Positions 8,953-19,207 of a stretch of DNA of 64,000 nt are shown piece by piece. This stretch comes from Anaerolineaceae bacterium (GTDB lineage Bacteria; Chloroflexota; Anaerolineae; Anaerolineales; Anaerolineaceae), in contig JAURZL010000001.1 in assembly GCA_030653365.1 (NCBI GenBank), positions 184,902 to 248,901 on the forward strand. Direction: 5' to 3'. Under the pieces are notes generated by a model. It did not search any database. It saw nothing but the letters and a program-made list of their open reading frames with translations, and was not told the DNA's origin. Position 1 is the stretch's first letter. Each line of letters opens with the position of its first letter. The position numbers and the translations under genes were made by a program.

Positions 8953-9642
8953 CTACATATTTTCTGATAAAAAGGGTTCAATAAAATTCTTTAATTCCTC
9001 AGCACTCTTTATGCCAAAAGGCATAGGGTGAGCCTGACCTTTACGATCAATTATTAAGATCGGGGTGGAAGGAGGATTTAAGAATTGTGCCCCATAGAGA
9101 TTGGCAATCTCGCGGGTAACTTCTTCGGAAGCGACTGCATATATCCAATCAAATCCATTGTTCGCTACATATGTCTTTAAATCTGCAGCGTTTTCATTGG
9201 TATCGATATCGAGGCCAATCGAGACCAAATCTTCATTCATACCGAGTAATTCATGCAGCAGCTTAACCTGCTCTTGTTGTTTCTTGCAATTCGAGCACCA
9301 CATCGCCAGATTTTCTACTAAAACAACTTTCCCTTTAAAATCATTAATCTTGAACGCTGATCCGTCGCTAACATTTGTTAATGTCGTTCCAAACCAGACA
9401 ACCTCTTCCATCATTCCATCACTTGAATCATCCTTCATTTCATCTAAAGGTTCATCCATTATCTCGTCTGATGTTTCTTTCATTTTATCTTCTGATGAAT
9501 TTTCCGCCATATCGGCTTCCGGTTTCTCCATCATTTCTTCAGTGGGTTTTTCCATCATAACCTCTGGGGTTACCGTAGCTGGAGCGCAGGCAGAGAGAAT
9601 AAAAGTTGCTGAAAGTAGGATTATTACGATTTTCTTGATCAT
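8953..9642 (-). CDS. TlpA/ResA-like thioredoxin-fold lipoprotein
   Basis: A 229-residue surface lipoprotein. It has a signal peptide with lipobox LSAC (lipidated Cys19), then a Met/Glu/Asp-rich linker (about residues 27-80), then a redoxin domain with the active-site WCSNC (Cys116, Cys119). The domain ends TPILIIDRKGQAHPM. It would reduce or oxidise thiols outside the membrane, supplied by the CcdA-like protein encoded next. The ATG at 9642 is chosen over the longer frame because of a good GGAGG site 6 bases before it. It is divergent from a two-component system. Confidence 0.85.
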   Translation of the reverse strand: MIKKIVIILLSATFILSACAPATVTPEVMMEKPTEEMMEKPEADMAENSSEDKMKETSDEIMDEPLDEMKDDSSDGMMEEVVWFGTTLTNVSDGSAFKINDFKGKVVLVENLAMWCSNCKKQQEQVKLLHELLGMNEDLVSIGLDIDTNENAADLKTYVANNGFDWIYAVASEEVTREIANLYGAQFLNPPSTPILIIDRKGQAHPMPFGIKSAEELKNFIEPFLSENM

Positions 9643-9872
9643 TTGAACCTCCAAAACATTATTTTTTAGTATCATCTCAATAAAATGGTATGCTGGTGTT
9701 TTTGACGGAAATACCCATCAAAACCACCCTGACCTTTATTATTGAAAGGACAATTTTCTCAATCATACAAATAAAATATTACGAAACAAGTAAACACTTA
9801 TTACAAATCTATGAAGATTGCTTAAGATTTATGCAATAATTGTGTTGTAAAATGATTCTAAATGAGAACCAT

Positions 9873-10556
9873 ATGTTAAAGATAGTCGTTGTAGAAGATG
9901 AGCCCAGTATCAGCGAGGTAATAAGTCTGTATCTAAGAAGAGCGGGATACATTGTCTCTTGTTATTCAGATGGGTTGGTAGCTTTAGATTCCCTGACTAG
10001 CCAATTACCTGATCTGATAATTCTGGATGTGATGTTGCCGGGTATGGATGGATTTGCCCTGGTTCGCAATTTGCGTGATCAATCTGATGTGCCGATTATT
10101 TTATTAACTTCACGCAAGGAAGAAAGCGATCGAATTGCTGGCCTGGAACTTGGTGCCGATGATTATGTTGTAAAACCATTCAGTCCGCAGGAATTGGTCA
10201 GTCGCGTAAGAGCAGTTCTCCGCAGGGCTCGATCAATTACTAGCATCACCAATGAAGGAATCCTGGATTTTGGTGATCTGTCGATTAACCCACAAACACG
10301 TGAAGTATCGATTCATGGAAAACCGATTATCCTGACAGCCAAAGAATTCGACTTGCTTCATTATATGGCACTTCACCCCCGTCAAGTTTTCACACGAGAT
10401 CAATTATTGGAAAATATTTGGGGTTATTCACATTATATAGACCCTGGTACTGTCACCGTACATATGCGGAGATTGCGAGAAAAAATTGAAAAAGACCCGA
10501 CTTCGCCAGTCTACATCATAACTGTATGGGGGATTGGGTATAAATTTGAACCATAA
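9873..10556 (+). CDS. OmpR/PhoB-family response regulator
   Basis: The 227-residue protein has a receiver domain (MLKIVVVEDEPSI; phospho-acceptor Asp52 in LDVMLPGMDG; Lys in VVKPFSPQEL) and a C-terminal winged-helix DNA-binding domain (LTAKEFDLLHYMA, GTVTVHMRRLREKIE, GIGYKFEP). The frame extends upstream to a TTG at 9840, but starting at 9873 gives the standard N-terminus. It is followed by an overlapping histidine kinase gene. The divergent position next to the TlpA-like/CcdA operon suggests that operon is a target, which is inference. Confidence 0.9.
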   Translation: MLKIVVVEDEPSISEVISLYLRRAGYIVSCYSDGLVALDSLTSQLPDLIILDVMLPGMDGFALVRNLRDQSDVPIILLTSRKEESDRIAGLELGADDYVVKPFSPQELVSRVRAVLRRARSITSITNEGILDFGDLSINPQTREVSIHGKPIILTAKEFDLLHYMALHPRQVFTRDQLLENIWGYSHYIDPGTVTVHMRRLREKIEKDPTSPVYIITVWGIGYKFEP

Positions 10557-11793
10557 TAAGCAGAAAGAAAACAAATCCAATACACTAAAATTTGCTAGTG
10601 GAATCGTCCTGGTTGTGATTCTTTCCCTGATTATCTTTTATTGGTTAATGCGCCCTCCCATGGGGGATCTGGAACATATGGCGCAATTCCTTTCCTTTAC
10701 AGCCGCCATTTCCATTAGTATTGGTTATGGAGCCTACCGGCTCAATTGGATTGAACAGGCTCCATCTTTACGTTGGGTGTTGCTCGGGACTTATGTTCTG
10801 GCAAGTTTGTTGACATTTCTCAATGTTTGGATAACTGCCCGATTGATGTTTGCCAGTGAACATGATTTATTATTGGCAACTGTGCTCTTATTATTTGCTG
10901 GAGGGATTGCTGTTGTTTTGGGCAGCTTTTTCACAAGTGCTTTGATTGAACGCATAAAACGTCTTGAATTGGCAGCCAAATCAATAGAGAGTGGAAACCT
11001 TGCTGCTCGGGCAGTAATACCCGGGAACGATGAAATTGCTGCATTGGCAAAATCGTTTAACCAAATGGCTCAGAACATTCAAACAGCTGATCAAAAACAA
11101 AGGGAACTGGAATCACTTCGGCGTGATCTGGTTGCCTGGGCGGGACACGATTTACGTACTCCATTATCATCGATTCGCTTGTTGGTCGAAGCTTTATCCG
11201 ATGAAGTTGTTACTGATCCTGATGTCATTAAAAATTACCTCTCTCAAACCAAAAAACATGTCGACAATCTCTCCCTGCTTGTTGATGATTTATTTCAAAT
11301 CTCACAATTGGATGCAGGCGGGATACCACTCAATCTTGAACCAGCATCTCTTTCGGATCTGATATCAGATACATTGGAGAGTTTTACCGGGATTGCTGCT
11401 CAAAAAGGAGTGGATCTGAGTGGTTCAGCCAGTCTTGAAGTTGATTCCATCATCATTGATGTTGTTTGGTTAGGACGAGCGATCAATAATCTTGTTAGCA
11501 ACGCTATCAGGCACACACCTGCAGGTGGACGCGTAAAAATATGCGCGGAAAGTTTTGGAGAAAATATTTCTGTAAAGGTGGATGATACCGGAGAGGGAAT
11601 ATCTCCAGAGGACATCAGCCATGTTTTTGAGCGATTTTATCGAGGTGACAAATCCCGGAACCGCTCCAGTGGAGGATCAGGATTGGGGTTGGCAATTGCG
11701 AAGGGTATTGTTGATGCTCATCATGGAAAAATATGGGTGGAAAGTAAACCTGACTTAGGGACTGTATTTACATTTACTTTACCGAAACATTAA
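10534..11793 (+). CDS. sensor histidine kinase
   Basis: The 419-residue membrane kinase partners the preceding response regulator and overlaps it by 23 bases. Several hydrophobic segments (about residues 20-135) are followed by a HAMP linker (IKRLELAAKSIESGNLAARA), the HisKA box with His205 in AGHDLRTPLSSIR, and an ATPase domain (NNLVSNAIRHTPAGG, DDTGEGISPED, GSGLGLAIAKGIVDAH). The start is a TTG at 10534. Another TTG 12 bases later is also possible, while the first ATG would cut off membrane segment 1. The large N-terminal membrane region suggests sensing in or at the membrane. Confidence 0.88.
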   Translation: MGINLNHNKQKENKSNTLKFASGIVLVVILSLIIFYWLMRPPMGDLEHMAQFLSFTAAISISIGYGAYRLNWIEQAPSLRWVLLGTYVLASLLTFLNVWITARLMFASEHDLLLATVLLLFAGGIAVVLGSFFTSALIERIKRLELAAKSIESGNLAARAVIPGNDEIAALAKSFNQMAQNIQTADQKQRELESLRRDLVAWAGHDLRTPLSSIRLLVEALSDEVVTDPDVIKNYLSQTKKHVDNLSLLVDDLFQISQLDAGGIPLNLEPASLSDLISDTLESFTGIAAQKGVDLSGSASLEVDSIIIDVVWLGRAINNLVSNAIRHTPAGGRVKICAESFGENISVKVDDTGEGISPEDISHVFERFYRGDKSRNRSSGGSGLGLAIAKGIVDAHHGKIWVESKPDLGTVFTFTLPKH

Positions 11794-12010
11794 TAATTCC
11801 GTCATCAACATGTAAGATTTTCATAATAATGTGAAATTAGAATTATTTCAGATAACCATCTGTTAGCACTTTTGTTTCTAAGCCATAGTAGTCTTCGTAA
11901 TTAAAAGGTTAGAAGGAAGATAAACAGAAAAGGCATCTTGCTTTACAATTGTTATGCTATCTGTATTTCACTGATTTTACAGAGGAATTTAAGGAGAATT
12001 ACTGGATTAA

Positions 12011-12697
12011 ATGGATCAAACAAATCAAGCATCACCGAAGATAAACATTAAAGGAAAAGAAAAGGAAAAATCAAAGCAAACTTTCAATTGGCTTCGTTTT
12101 GCAGTTCACTTTATCGGATTGTTTCCCCTCCTGGACCTTGCATATAAGTCATATACAAATCAACTGACAGTTAACCCAATCCAATATGTTGAACAATTCT
12201 TAGGCAGGGCTGCACTGAATATGCTGGTTGTTTCACTCGCGATCACCCCCTTGATCACAATTTCAGGTTGGAAAAAACCTGGTAGACATCGCCGGGCGCT
12301 GGGTTTGTATGCTTTTTTCTATTTTGCTTTACATTTCATAACGTTCGCTGTCGTTGATTATGGACTTGATGTTCGTGAAATCTTTCGTTTAACGACTGAA
12401 AAGCCATTTATTATTGTTGGTTCATTGGCAGGATTTCTTTTGCTGTTGCTTGCGGTAACTTCATTTAAGTTCTGGATGAAATTTCTTGGAAAAAACTGGA
12501 AAAGACTTCATAAATTGGTTTACGTGATTTCTGTGTTGGTGATATTACACTATGCCTGGGCTGTGAAAGGATCCATTTCCACATTAAGTGGAGATATCGG
12601 ACGGCCAATATTAATGGGGTCAATTGTTTTAATTTTGTTGTTTTTACGTATTCCCCCAATCAAGCAGTGGATTATTAATAGAAGAAAGAAAAGTTAA
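12011..12697 (+). CDS. MsrQ/YedZ-like heme-binding membrane protein
   Basis: The 228-residue protein has a charged N-terminal tail followed by six hydrophobic segments. It carries the ferric-reductase/YedZ features GRAALNMLVVSLAITPL, RRALGLYAFFYFALHF and LHKLVYVISVLVILHYAW, whose histidines are candidate heme b ligands. MsrQ feeds electrons from quinones to the periplasmic methionine-sulfoxide reductase MsrP. No msrP-like molybdopterin gene is adjacent, so the partner may lie elsewhere or differ. The ATG at 12011 follows an AAGGAG site. The next gene starts 206 bases downstream. Confidence 0.75.
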   Translation: MDQTNQASPKINIKGKEKEKSKQTFNWLRFAVHFIGLFPLLDLAYKSYTNQLTVNPIQYVEQFLGRAALNMLVVSLAITPLITISGWKKPGRHRRALGLYAFFYFALHFITFAVVDYGLDVREIFRLTTEKPFIIVGSLAGFLLLLLAVTSFKFWMKFLGKNWKRLHKLVYVISVLVILHYAWAVKGSISTLSGDIGRPILMGSIVLILLFLRIPPIKQWIINRRKKS

Positions 12698-12903
12698 AAA
12701 CGGATAATCAAGTTACTTTTCTTGTTTTTTAGATCTTTTCCAATTTAAATCATCAAATATTTCTCTTACGCTGTTCAAATCAGTAAAATTCAGCTTGTTC
12801 TTTCACACGTAACTAATGACAACATTCACTTGCCAGACAACATTTTTCGATTTACACTCAACCATAGTAATTTCAATTTTAATTCCATCCAGGAGAAAGC
12901 TTT

Positions 12904-14358
12904 ATGCAAAAACAACTGAAAACTCAAATTGACCGGCTGAAGGCAGCAGGTGCCACATATATCGATGCACGCTGGTACCCCGTTGAGGAATCCAACAACT
13001 TAATGATGTGGAACGGGAACCTCAAAAACACTTCCGCATCACGTGAGAGTGGACTTGGTATCCGTGTTTTATTTAAGAATGCATGGGGTTTTTCAGCCTC
13101 GTCAGACGTCAGTAACCTAGGAGCTTTATTCGATAAAGCCTTCGATAATGCCCGGGTAGCTGCTGAACGCGTCACTTTTCCTGTCCGATTGGCAGAGAAG
13201 GATGTGGTTCAGGCAACTTTTCAAAGTCCACATCGAATTGATCCATTTTCTGTCTCATTGGCTGACAAAGTCGATTTTCTACACAAGATGGATGAGAAAC
13301 TAAATCAAGCAGGCGTTGTTCAGCGAGTCAGTGAAATGACATTTATTCGTAAACAAATCATCGTTCTGGATTCTGAAGGCACTGAAATAGAAAAGAATAT
13401 CATTGAAGTCTTTCCTTCGATCGAAGTAATGGGAGTTGATGCAGATGGAGAAACACATGGCCGCAAATTTATCCCAAATCGAATGGGTGACACCAGAGGT
13501 TGGGAGACATTGGATATGCAAGAATTCTTGGATAATGCTGAACGCATTGTTCGTGAATTAAATGAAGTTCTTGTTGCTGATCCGTGCCCCAAAGAGGATC
13601 GCTCGGTCATCTTGCTCCCAGGTATTATGTTTCTACAAACTCATGAAACGATCGGTCACCCCCTCGAACTTGACCGCATCCTTGGATACGAGCTGGCATT
13701 CGCAGGTGGTTCATTTGTCACTTTGGATGATTTTGGAAAATTACGATACGGTTCCCCCAAATTGACTGCGCGGGCAGACGCCACCATTCCAAACAGCCCT
13801 GGCAGCTTTGGGTATGATGATGATGGAGTTCCTGCTCAGAATAATTTGTTAATAGACAAGGGAATATTGGTAGGAGCGATCACTGGCCGCCAGATGGTTG
13901 AGGAGGCTAATGCACGAGCCAAACGCCAAATTTTTGATGGCAGTAGCGGCGCGAATCGAGCAACTTCCTTCTATCGAGTTCCGATTGAACGTATGACCAA
14001 TATCAACATCGATCCTGGTGATGATGGCAAATTGGATGATATCGTAAAAAATACAGAACGGGGCATTATTCTCGATGGTGACAAGAGCTGGTCGATTGGT
14101 TCTAATCGTGAACAATTCCACTTTGCCACGGAAATTGGCTGGTTGGTAGATGATGGTAAAGTAACAAAAGTCGTTAAGAATTCAACCTACAAAGGGGATA
14201 CATTGAAATTCTACAATTCACTTTCTGCAGTAGGAGATGAATCTACCTGGGTTGTGCATTATGTTGATAATTGTGGCAAAGGTCAACCGAACCAGATCAT
14301 GCAACTTGGTCATGGCATTCCGGTCTGCAAATTCGATAATGTAAGAATAGGAGAATAA
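12904..14358 (+). CDS. tldD: TldD-type metalloprotease subunit
   Basis: The 484-residue protein is the catalytic half of the TldD/TldE protease, with the zinc motif HETIGH (His247, Glu248, His252) and the family tail SYxxx-like glycine-rich core (NSPGSFGYDDDGVPAQNN). TldD/E is a cytoplasmic heterodimer that degrades unfolded peptides. In E. coli it matures microcin B17 and processes CcdA antitoxin; other TldD/E pairs trim leader peptides of RiPPs. The partner gene follows 2 bases later. A good AGGAGA site precedes the ATG. Confidence 0.88.
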   Translation: MQKQLKTQIDRLKAAGATYIDARWYPVEESNNLMMWNGNLKNTSASRESGLGIRVLFKNAWGFSASSDVSNLGALFDKAFDNARVAAERVTFPVRLAEKDVVQATFQSPHRIDPFSVSLADKVDFLHKMDEKLNQAGVVQRVSEMTFIRKQIIVLDSEGTEIEKNIIEVFPSIEVMGVDADGETHGRKFIPNRMGDTRGWETLDMQEFLDNAERIVRELNEVLVADPCPKEDRSVILLPGIMFLQTHETIGHPLELDRILGYELAFAGGSFVTLDDFGKLRYGSPKLTARADATIPNSPGSFGYDDDGVPAQNNLLIDKGILVGAITGRQMVEEANARAKRQIFDGSSGANRATSFYRVPIERMTNINIDPGDDGKLDDIVKNTERGIILDGDKSWSIGSNREQFHFATEIGWLVDDGKVTKVVKNSTYKGDTLKFYNSLSAVGDESTWVVHYVDNCGKGQPNQIMQLGHGIPVCKFDNVRIGE

Positions 14359-14360
14359 TC

Positions 14361-15746
14361 ATGAAAGAAAAAATTCTGAAGACACTGGCAGACCTGCGAG
14401 ATTACGCTATTAAAAAAGAAATCGAAGCTGGATTTTTATATCATGAAGAAGATAGTTATTTGATGCGTTTTGCCAATTCAGCTATATCTTTGAATACCAA
14501 CGAACATCTTATCAGATTAGAAATTTCCGTATATGATGGCAAACGCCGCTCAAGCTATGAAATGATCACCGATCTAAACAAGATGGATGAGATGAAACAA
14601 GGCGTGGATGTCGCTGCTGAAATGGTGAAATATGCGATGCCGCTTAATTACCAACCCTCAATTCCTCATTTTACTGAATCTTTTTCTGATGAAAATGGAT
14701 TTGACCCGGAACTTGCGGGTATGACGGGTGAGGAACGGTTATCCTTTTTTAATGATGCAGCGAAAGGATTAGAGACAAACGAAATTACCCTCTCGGGTAT
14801 TTTTTCATCCGGAACCAATATTTTTGCTCAAATATCTACCCGATCCGACCATACTCAATACTTCAAGGCCTCTGATGCGCAAATCACGATGGTTCTTTCT
14901 CATGGCACTTTGAAATGGGAAGTAATTGCAGAACAATCTGCACAAAAGAAAACAGATTTGGATAAGGAAGCGCTGCACCAACAACTATCATTCATGGTAG
15001 ATCACTACCAAACTGATCCAGCTCAGCAAATTCCTGTCGGAAAATTTGACATCGTTTTTGGACCTGCAGCTACCGGTGATCTTATCTCCTTTATGAATTG
15101 GATCGCTTTCAGCGGTGGTTCAATGAAACGTGGTTTCTCTTTTCTTAATGAAGAGCATCTTGGCAAACAAGTTTTTTCGGAGAAATTTACTTTAATGGAT
15201 GACCCATCCCGCTTAGAAACCTTTCCATTTAAACGGGATATGATGGGTATTCCCCGTGAAAGATTCCCGATCTTTGATAAAGGAGTTTTCCAATCCTTTA
15301 CCTGGTATCAGGATGATGCCGATGAATTTGCCGCAAAACCAACCGGTCACAATGTTTATCACAAGAGCCTGGTATTGGAGGGTGGAGACGTAGATGTAAA
15401 AACCGTAGAAGATCTGGTAAAGATGCCACGGGAAAATGATATTCTCTACATCCCCTTCCTGCACTATATGAACATCGTCAATCCATCAAAAGGGTTGATA
15501 ACTGCCAGTTCACGTTTTGGAGCATTGTTATTAAAGAAGGATGGATCCGTGATTGTGCCATTTAATGTGCGTGTCACGCAGAGCCTGGGTGAAATCTTTG
15601 GAGAAAAAGTGACCTGGATGTCAAAGCAACAAACACCGTATAACACATCATCAAGTTATGGTGCCCGCAATCCTACCTCAATTATCCTACCAACCTTTAT
15701 CCGGGTGAATGATCTTGAAATTTCACATTCGAATGAATCGTATTAA
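14361..15746 (+). CDS. pmbA: TldE/PmbA-type protease subunit
   Basis: The 461-residue protein is the non-catalytic partner of the preceding TldD. It shows the common fold (VFGPAATGDLISFMN, NVYHKSLVLEGGD, MPRENDILYIPFLHYMN) but no HExxxH motif. It starts 2 bases after the tldD stop, so the subunits are made in a coupled way. A terminator hairpin follows at 15758-15790. The operon lies immediately upstream of the large SARP regulator and the small peptide gene at 19.4 kb, which raises the possibility that the pair processes that peptide (inference). Confidence 0.85.
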   Translation: MKEKILKTLADLRDYAIKKEIEAGFLYHEEDSYLMRFANSAISLNTNEHLIRLEISVYDGKRRSSYEMITDLNKMDEMKQGVDVAAEMVKYAMPLNYQPSIPHFTESFSDENGFDPELAGMTGEERLSFFNDAAKGLETNEITLSGIFSSGTNIFAQISTRSDHTQYFKASDAQITMVLSHGTLKWEVIAEQSAQKKTDLDKEALHQQLSFMVDHYQTDPAQQIPVGKFDIVFGPAATGDLISFMNWIAFSGGSMKRGFSFLNEEHLGKQVFSEKFTLMDDPSRLETFPFKRDMMGIPRERFPIFDKGVFQSFTWYQDDADEFAAKPTGHNVYHKSLVLEGGDVDVKTVEDLVKMPRENDILYIPFLHYMNIVNPSKGLITASSRFGALLLKKDGSVIVPFNVRVTQSLGEIFGEKVTWMSKQQTPYNTSSSYGARNPTSIILPTFIRVNDLEISHSNESY

Positions 15747-15757
15747 TTGATCAAGAG

Positions 15758-15790
15758 AAAAGAGCGTGGTATTGATTACTGCGCTCTTTT
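15758..15790 (+). terminator. rho-independent terminator after tldD-pmbA
   Basis: A 9-bp inverted repeat (AAAAGAGCG / CGCTCTTTT) with a 15-base loop. It lies 12 bases after the pmbA stop and its right arm supplies a short T-run. Confidence 0.7.
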
Positions 15791-15976
15791 AATGAATATT
15801 GGACGTTCCTACCTGGGAAGTTTGCCTATTTGAACCCATCTGATTAAGAGAGATATTATTAGATATCTCCAATTTTATGTTATATTCTATGGACATTTGT
15901 TGTATATTGTTTAGTATTTAAATTATAATCAATCTCCCACTCACCATTTGTTAATTCATAAAAAGAAATTGCACCC

Positions 15977-18900
15977 ATGTTTGGCAATCAATCCCTCATC
16001 CATACGAGAATAATTCCACCACGACGCAGAAAAGATCTGGTAGAACGCACGCGTTTAAATCAATTATTGGGGGAGTTGGTAGAAAAACGTCTGGTACTGG
16101 TTTCTGCTCCCGCGGGTTATGGAAAAACATCCTTATTGGTAGATTTCGTCAGTCAATGTAATCTACCAATATGTTGGTATTCGATTGACCGCTTAGATTT
16201 TGATCCTTTACGGTTTATTGCATATTTTGCCTCCGCAATCCAAAAGAGATTTCCAGCATTTGGGCAAAGAACTGCAGCAGCCTTATCCAGCGACCAGGGT
16301 AAGTTTGATGGTGAATATATTGCTACTGTGGTGATCAACGATATATATGAGAATATTTCAGAACATTTCATAATCATATTGGATGATTATCATTTGGTTA
16401 ATGACAGTCTTGAATTACGAAATTTCATTAGTAAATTATTGTTGGATTTAGATGAAAACTGCCATTTCATTCTCGCTTCTCGAACTCTGCTCTCATTGCC
16501 TGTTTTACCAATTCTGGTCGCACGCTCTGAAGTAGGGGGTCTTAGTTATGAAGAATTGGGATTTGATGCGGAGGAAATCCAACAACTTTTCCAACAGAAC
16601 CAAAATCAGGTTCTCAGTCTGGAGATCGCAAAAGACATCCAAAATCAAACTGAAGGATGGATAACAGGAATAATTCTTACCAGTCAAGTGAATGATGAAG
16701 TCACTGCAGCTCGTGAGAGGTTAATCCGAGTCTCAGGTTTTTCACTGAATGATTATTTCTCTCAAATTATTGATCATCTGCCTGTTGAATTGCGATCTTT
16801 TTTGTTATGGTCAAGTTTGCTGGAGGAATTCAACGGAGAACGTTGTGCCGAAGTAATCGGACCGGTAATTAGCAGGGAAGAAACCCCTTGGACAAAATGG
16901 GTCATTGCAATCCAACAAAATAATTTATTTAACATTCCCGTGGGAGAACAGGGTGATTGGATTCGTTATCATCCACTCTTTTTGGAATTTCTGCAAAATA
17001 AAATTTTTCAAGAATCACCAGATTTAGCACATGAAATCCTATATAACCTGGCAAAGCATTGTATTCAAAAAGGAGACTGGGACCAGGCATTTTCAATTTA
17101 CAGAAGAATAAATTTCACTGAAGATCTTATTTTGTTAATCGAAAATTTTGGATTAGAAATGATTTTAAGAGGTAGAATCTCAACACTTTCTGGATGGTTG
17201 GATTCCCTGCCACCAGAAATATTGAATACCAGGCCGTATATTGTCGCAATACAGGGAAATATAGCTATGGTGTTGGGGGACACGTCGTTAGCATTACCAC
17301 TTTATAATCGTGCAATCGATGCAATGGATTTATCCACTAATCGTCTACCTTTGATCCATGCGTTATCGATGCGCGCTGCTGCATTAAGAGTTATTGGAAA
17401 ATTGGACGAAGCAAAGAAAGATGCCTCAGATATATTGTCATTAGCTGGAGATGAAGAAGAGTTCGTGAAAATGAAAGGAGAAGCCCTTCGGTGTATTGGC
17501 TTATGTTATTTTCACCAGGGAAAATTACAAAATGCTCTCGCTGGTTTGGAAGAAGCATTGAATTTTATGCAATCAATTAATGATCAAAAGAATATTGCTA
17601 TCATACAATTGGAAATTGGCCTAATTCATGAAAATCAAGGAAATTATCTTCAAGCGGAAAATTATTATCAGTCGGTATTGAAATACTGGAAATCGGTGGA
17701 AAATCCCTTCTGGTTATCAAACATCCTTAATAATTTAGGCGTTTTACAGCAATTAATGGGAAATTTCATTGAAGCGAACCACTCTTTCGAAGAGGGCTTG
17801 AAATTTGCACGTTCTTGTGGATATGCACGGATGGAGGCATATTTATTGACGGGTTTAGGCGATATCTACGCCGAAATTCAAGCCGATGAACAAGCTGCTC
17901 AGGCATATTATCTCGCAGAGGATATTGCTGAAAGCGTACAGGAACATTTCTTACAAATTTATATTAAAGTACAAAAAGCTGCGCTTGCTGGTCACAGCAA
18001 TGATATTGAAGGTGCTTACATATTTCTTAATCAAGCACAGGATTTGGTTGGAACAAAAAGAGAGGGGATGGAACAATATCTAATTGACTTGGAACGTTCA
18101 GGGATAAGAATAAAAGAAAAACAAACTCATGAGGTTATCCCCACTTTAGAAAAAGTGCTGGTTTTTTTTGAGAAAGAGGGACATAAAATTCAATTCGAAA
18201 AAACTCACCTTTTTTTGGCATTGACTTATCTACCTTCTCAACATCAGGAAAAAGTAATTGAACATTTATTACATATCTTTTCCAGTTTAGAGAGTGAATT
18301 TCCTCCATCAAGTCTAATTGCTGTTGCTGTAAAATTCATCAATCAATTAAAAACCTATGTTCCTCATTTAATGCAAAAAGAATATACGCAATTTATACTT
18401 CAAATTGAAAAATTTCAAAAAACTTTGCCGGTGATCCGCAGAGAGTTGAGAAAATTCTCTCATGTTATTCCATTTTCTGTTCCAACTATAATAATTAAGT
18501 CATTAGGAAGAATGCAGGTAAAAATCAATAAGAAAATCATTACCTCTTCAGAATGGCAAACCCAAGCTGCGAGAGATTTATTGTTTATGTTGTTAGCACA
18601 CCCTGAAGGAATGACAAAAGAGGAAATTTGTCTGATTTTCTGGCCGGATGCTTCAACAGATGATGCAAAGTATCGATTTAAAAACACAATTTATCGGTTA
18701 CGTAGAGCTGCAGGGAAAAATAGTATTATTTTAGATCAGAATCTTTATTATTTTAATAATAAATTGGATTATGAATATGATGTTGAGTTATTCCTGAAAG
18801 AAAATGCCCTTGCTAATAAATCTCAGGATACTGTAGAGCGACTTTCACATTTTCGTGAAGCAATCAAATATTATGGTGGTAGTTATTTGTCTGAAATAAA

Positions 18901-19207
18901 TCAAACATGGGTTTACAGCCCACGTGAATACCTAGGTCAAATTTTCTTGAATATTCTTCTCCAGGTATCTTTGCTTTACTTTGACCAATCAAATTTTGAG
19001 TTAGCATTAGAATATTGCCAACGAGCCCTTTCGGAGGATAACTTAATGGAAGATGCACACCGCCAAGCAATGAGGATATTTGCTGCGATGGGTAATCGCG
19101 TTGCATTGGTTCAACAATACCAACGTTGTGTGGAAATATTTAAACGAGAAATTAATGCACCCCCTTCTCCACAAACACATGAACTATTTGAATTACTCAT
19201 AAAATAA
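15977..19207 (+). CDS. giant STAND regulator: MalT-like ATPase, TPR region, C-terminal SARP/BTAD domain
   Basis: The 1076-residue protein begins with a MalT-type NTPase: a lead-in SLIHTRIIPPRRRKDLVER, Walker A APAGYGKTS near residues 45-52, and Walker B-like FIIILDDYH. A long TPR-rich middle follows (about 360-780; for example ALPLYNRAIDAM, NILNNLGVLQQLMGNF). The C-terminal quarter is a SARP module: a winged-helix part (KEEICLIFWPDASTDDAKYRFK, NTIYRLRRAAG) and a BTAD TPR domain (ALEYCQRALSEDNLMEDAHRQ). This architecture switches on transcription after ligand-induced ATP binding and oligomerisation. The ligand is often a small molecule or peptide bound by the TPR superhelix. The most likely target is the plus-strand gene run right behind it. 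Confidence 0.85.
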   Translation: MFGNQSLIHTRIIPPRRRKDLVERTRLNQLLGELVEKRLVLVSAPAGYGKTSLLVDFVSQCNLPICWYSIDRLDFDPLRFIAYFASAIQKRFPAFGQRTAAALSSDQGKFDGEYIATVVINDIYENISEHFIIILDDYHLVNDSLELRNFISKLLLDLDENCHFILASRTLLSLPVLPILVARSEVGGLSYEELGFDAEEIQQLFQQNQNQVLSLEIAKDIQNQTEGWITGIILTSQVNDEVTAARERLIRVSGFSLNDYFSQIIDHLPVELRSFLLWSSLLEEFNGERCAEVIGPVISREETPWTKWVIAIQQNNLFNIPVGEQGDWIRYHPLFLEFLQNKIFQESPDLAHEILYNLAKHCIQKGDWDQAFSIYRRINFTEDLILLIENFGLEMILRGRISTLSGWLDSLPPEILNTRPYIVAIQGNIAMVLGDTSLALPLYNRAIDAMDLSTNRLPLIHALSMRAAALRVIGKLDEAKKDASDILSLAGDEEEFVKMKGEALRCIGLCYFHQGKLQNALAGLEEALNFMQSINDQKNIAIIQLEIGLIHENQGNYLQAENYYQSVLKYWKSVENPFWLSNILNNLGVLQQLMGNFIEANHSFEEGLKFARSCGYARMEAYLLTGLGDIYAEIQADEQAAQAYYLAEDIAESVQEHFLQIYIKVQKAALAGHSNDIEGAYIFLNQAQDLVGTKREGMEQYLIDLERSGIRIKEKQTHEVIPTLEKVLVFFEKEGHKIQFEKTHLFLALTYLPSQHQEKVIEHLLHIFSSLESEFPPSSLIAVAVKFINQLKTYVPHLMQKEYTQFILQIEKFQKTLPVIRRELRKFSHVIPFSVPTIIIKSLGRMQVKINKKIITSSEWQTQAARDLLFMLLAHPEGMTKEEICLIFWPDASTDDAKYRFKNTIYRLRRAAGKNSIILDQNLYYFNNKLDYEYDVELFLKENALANKSQDTVERLSHFREAIKYYGGSYLSEINQTWVYSPREYLGQIFLNILLQVSLLYFDQSNFELALEYCQRALSEDNLMEDAHRQAMRIFAAMGNRVALVQQYQRCVEIFKREINAPPSPQTHELFELLIK

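Noticed and set aside
9101..9646. 181-codon plus-strand frame rich in Ser/Ile/Phe
   Set aside because: It is antisense to the TlpA-like lipoprotein; the Ser-rich sequence mirrors the Met/Glu/Asp linker.
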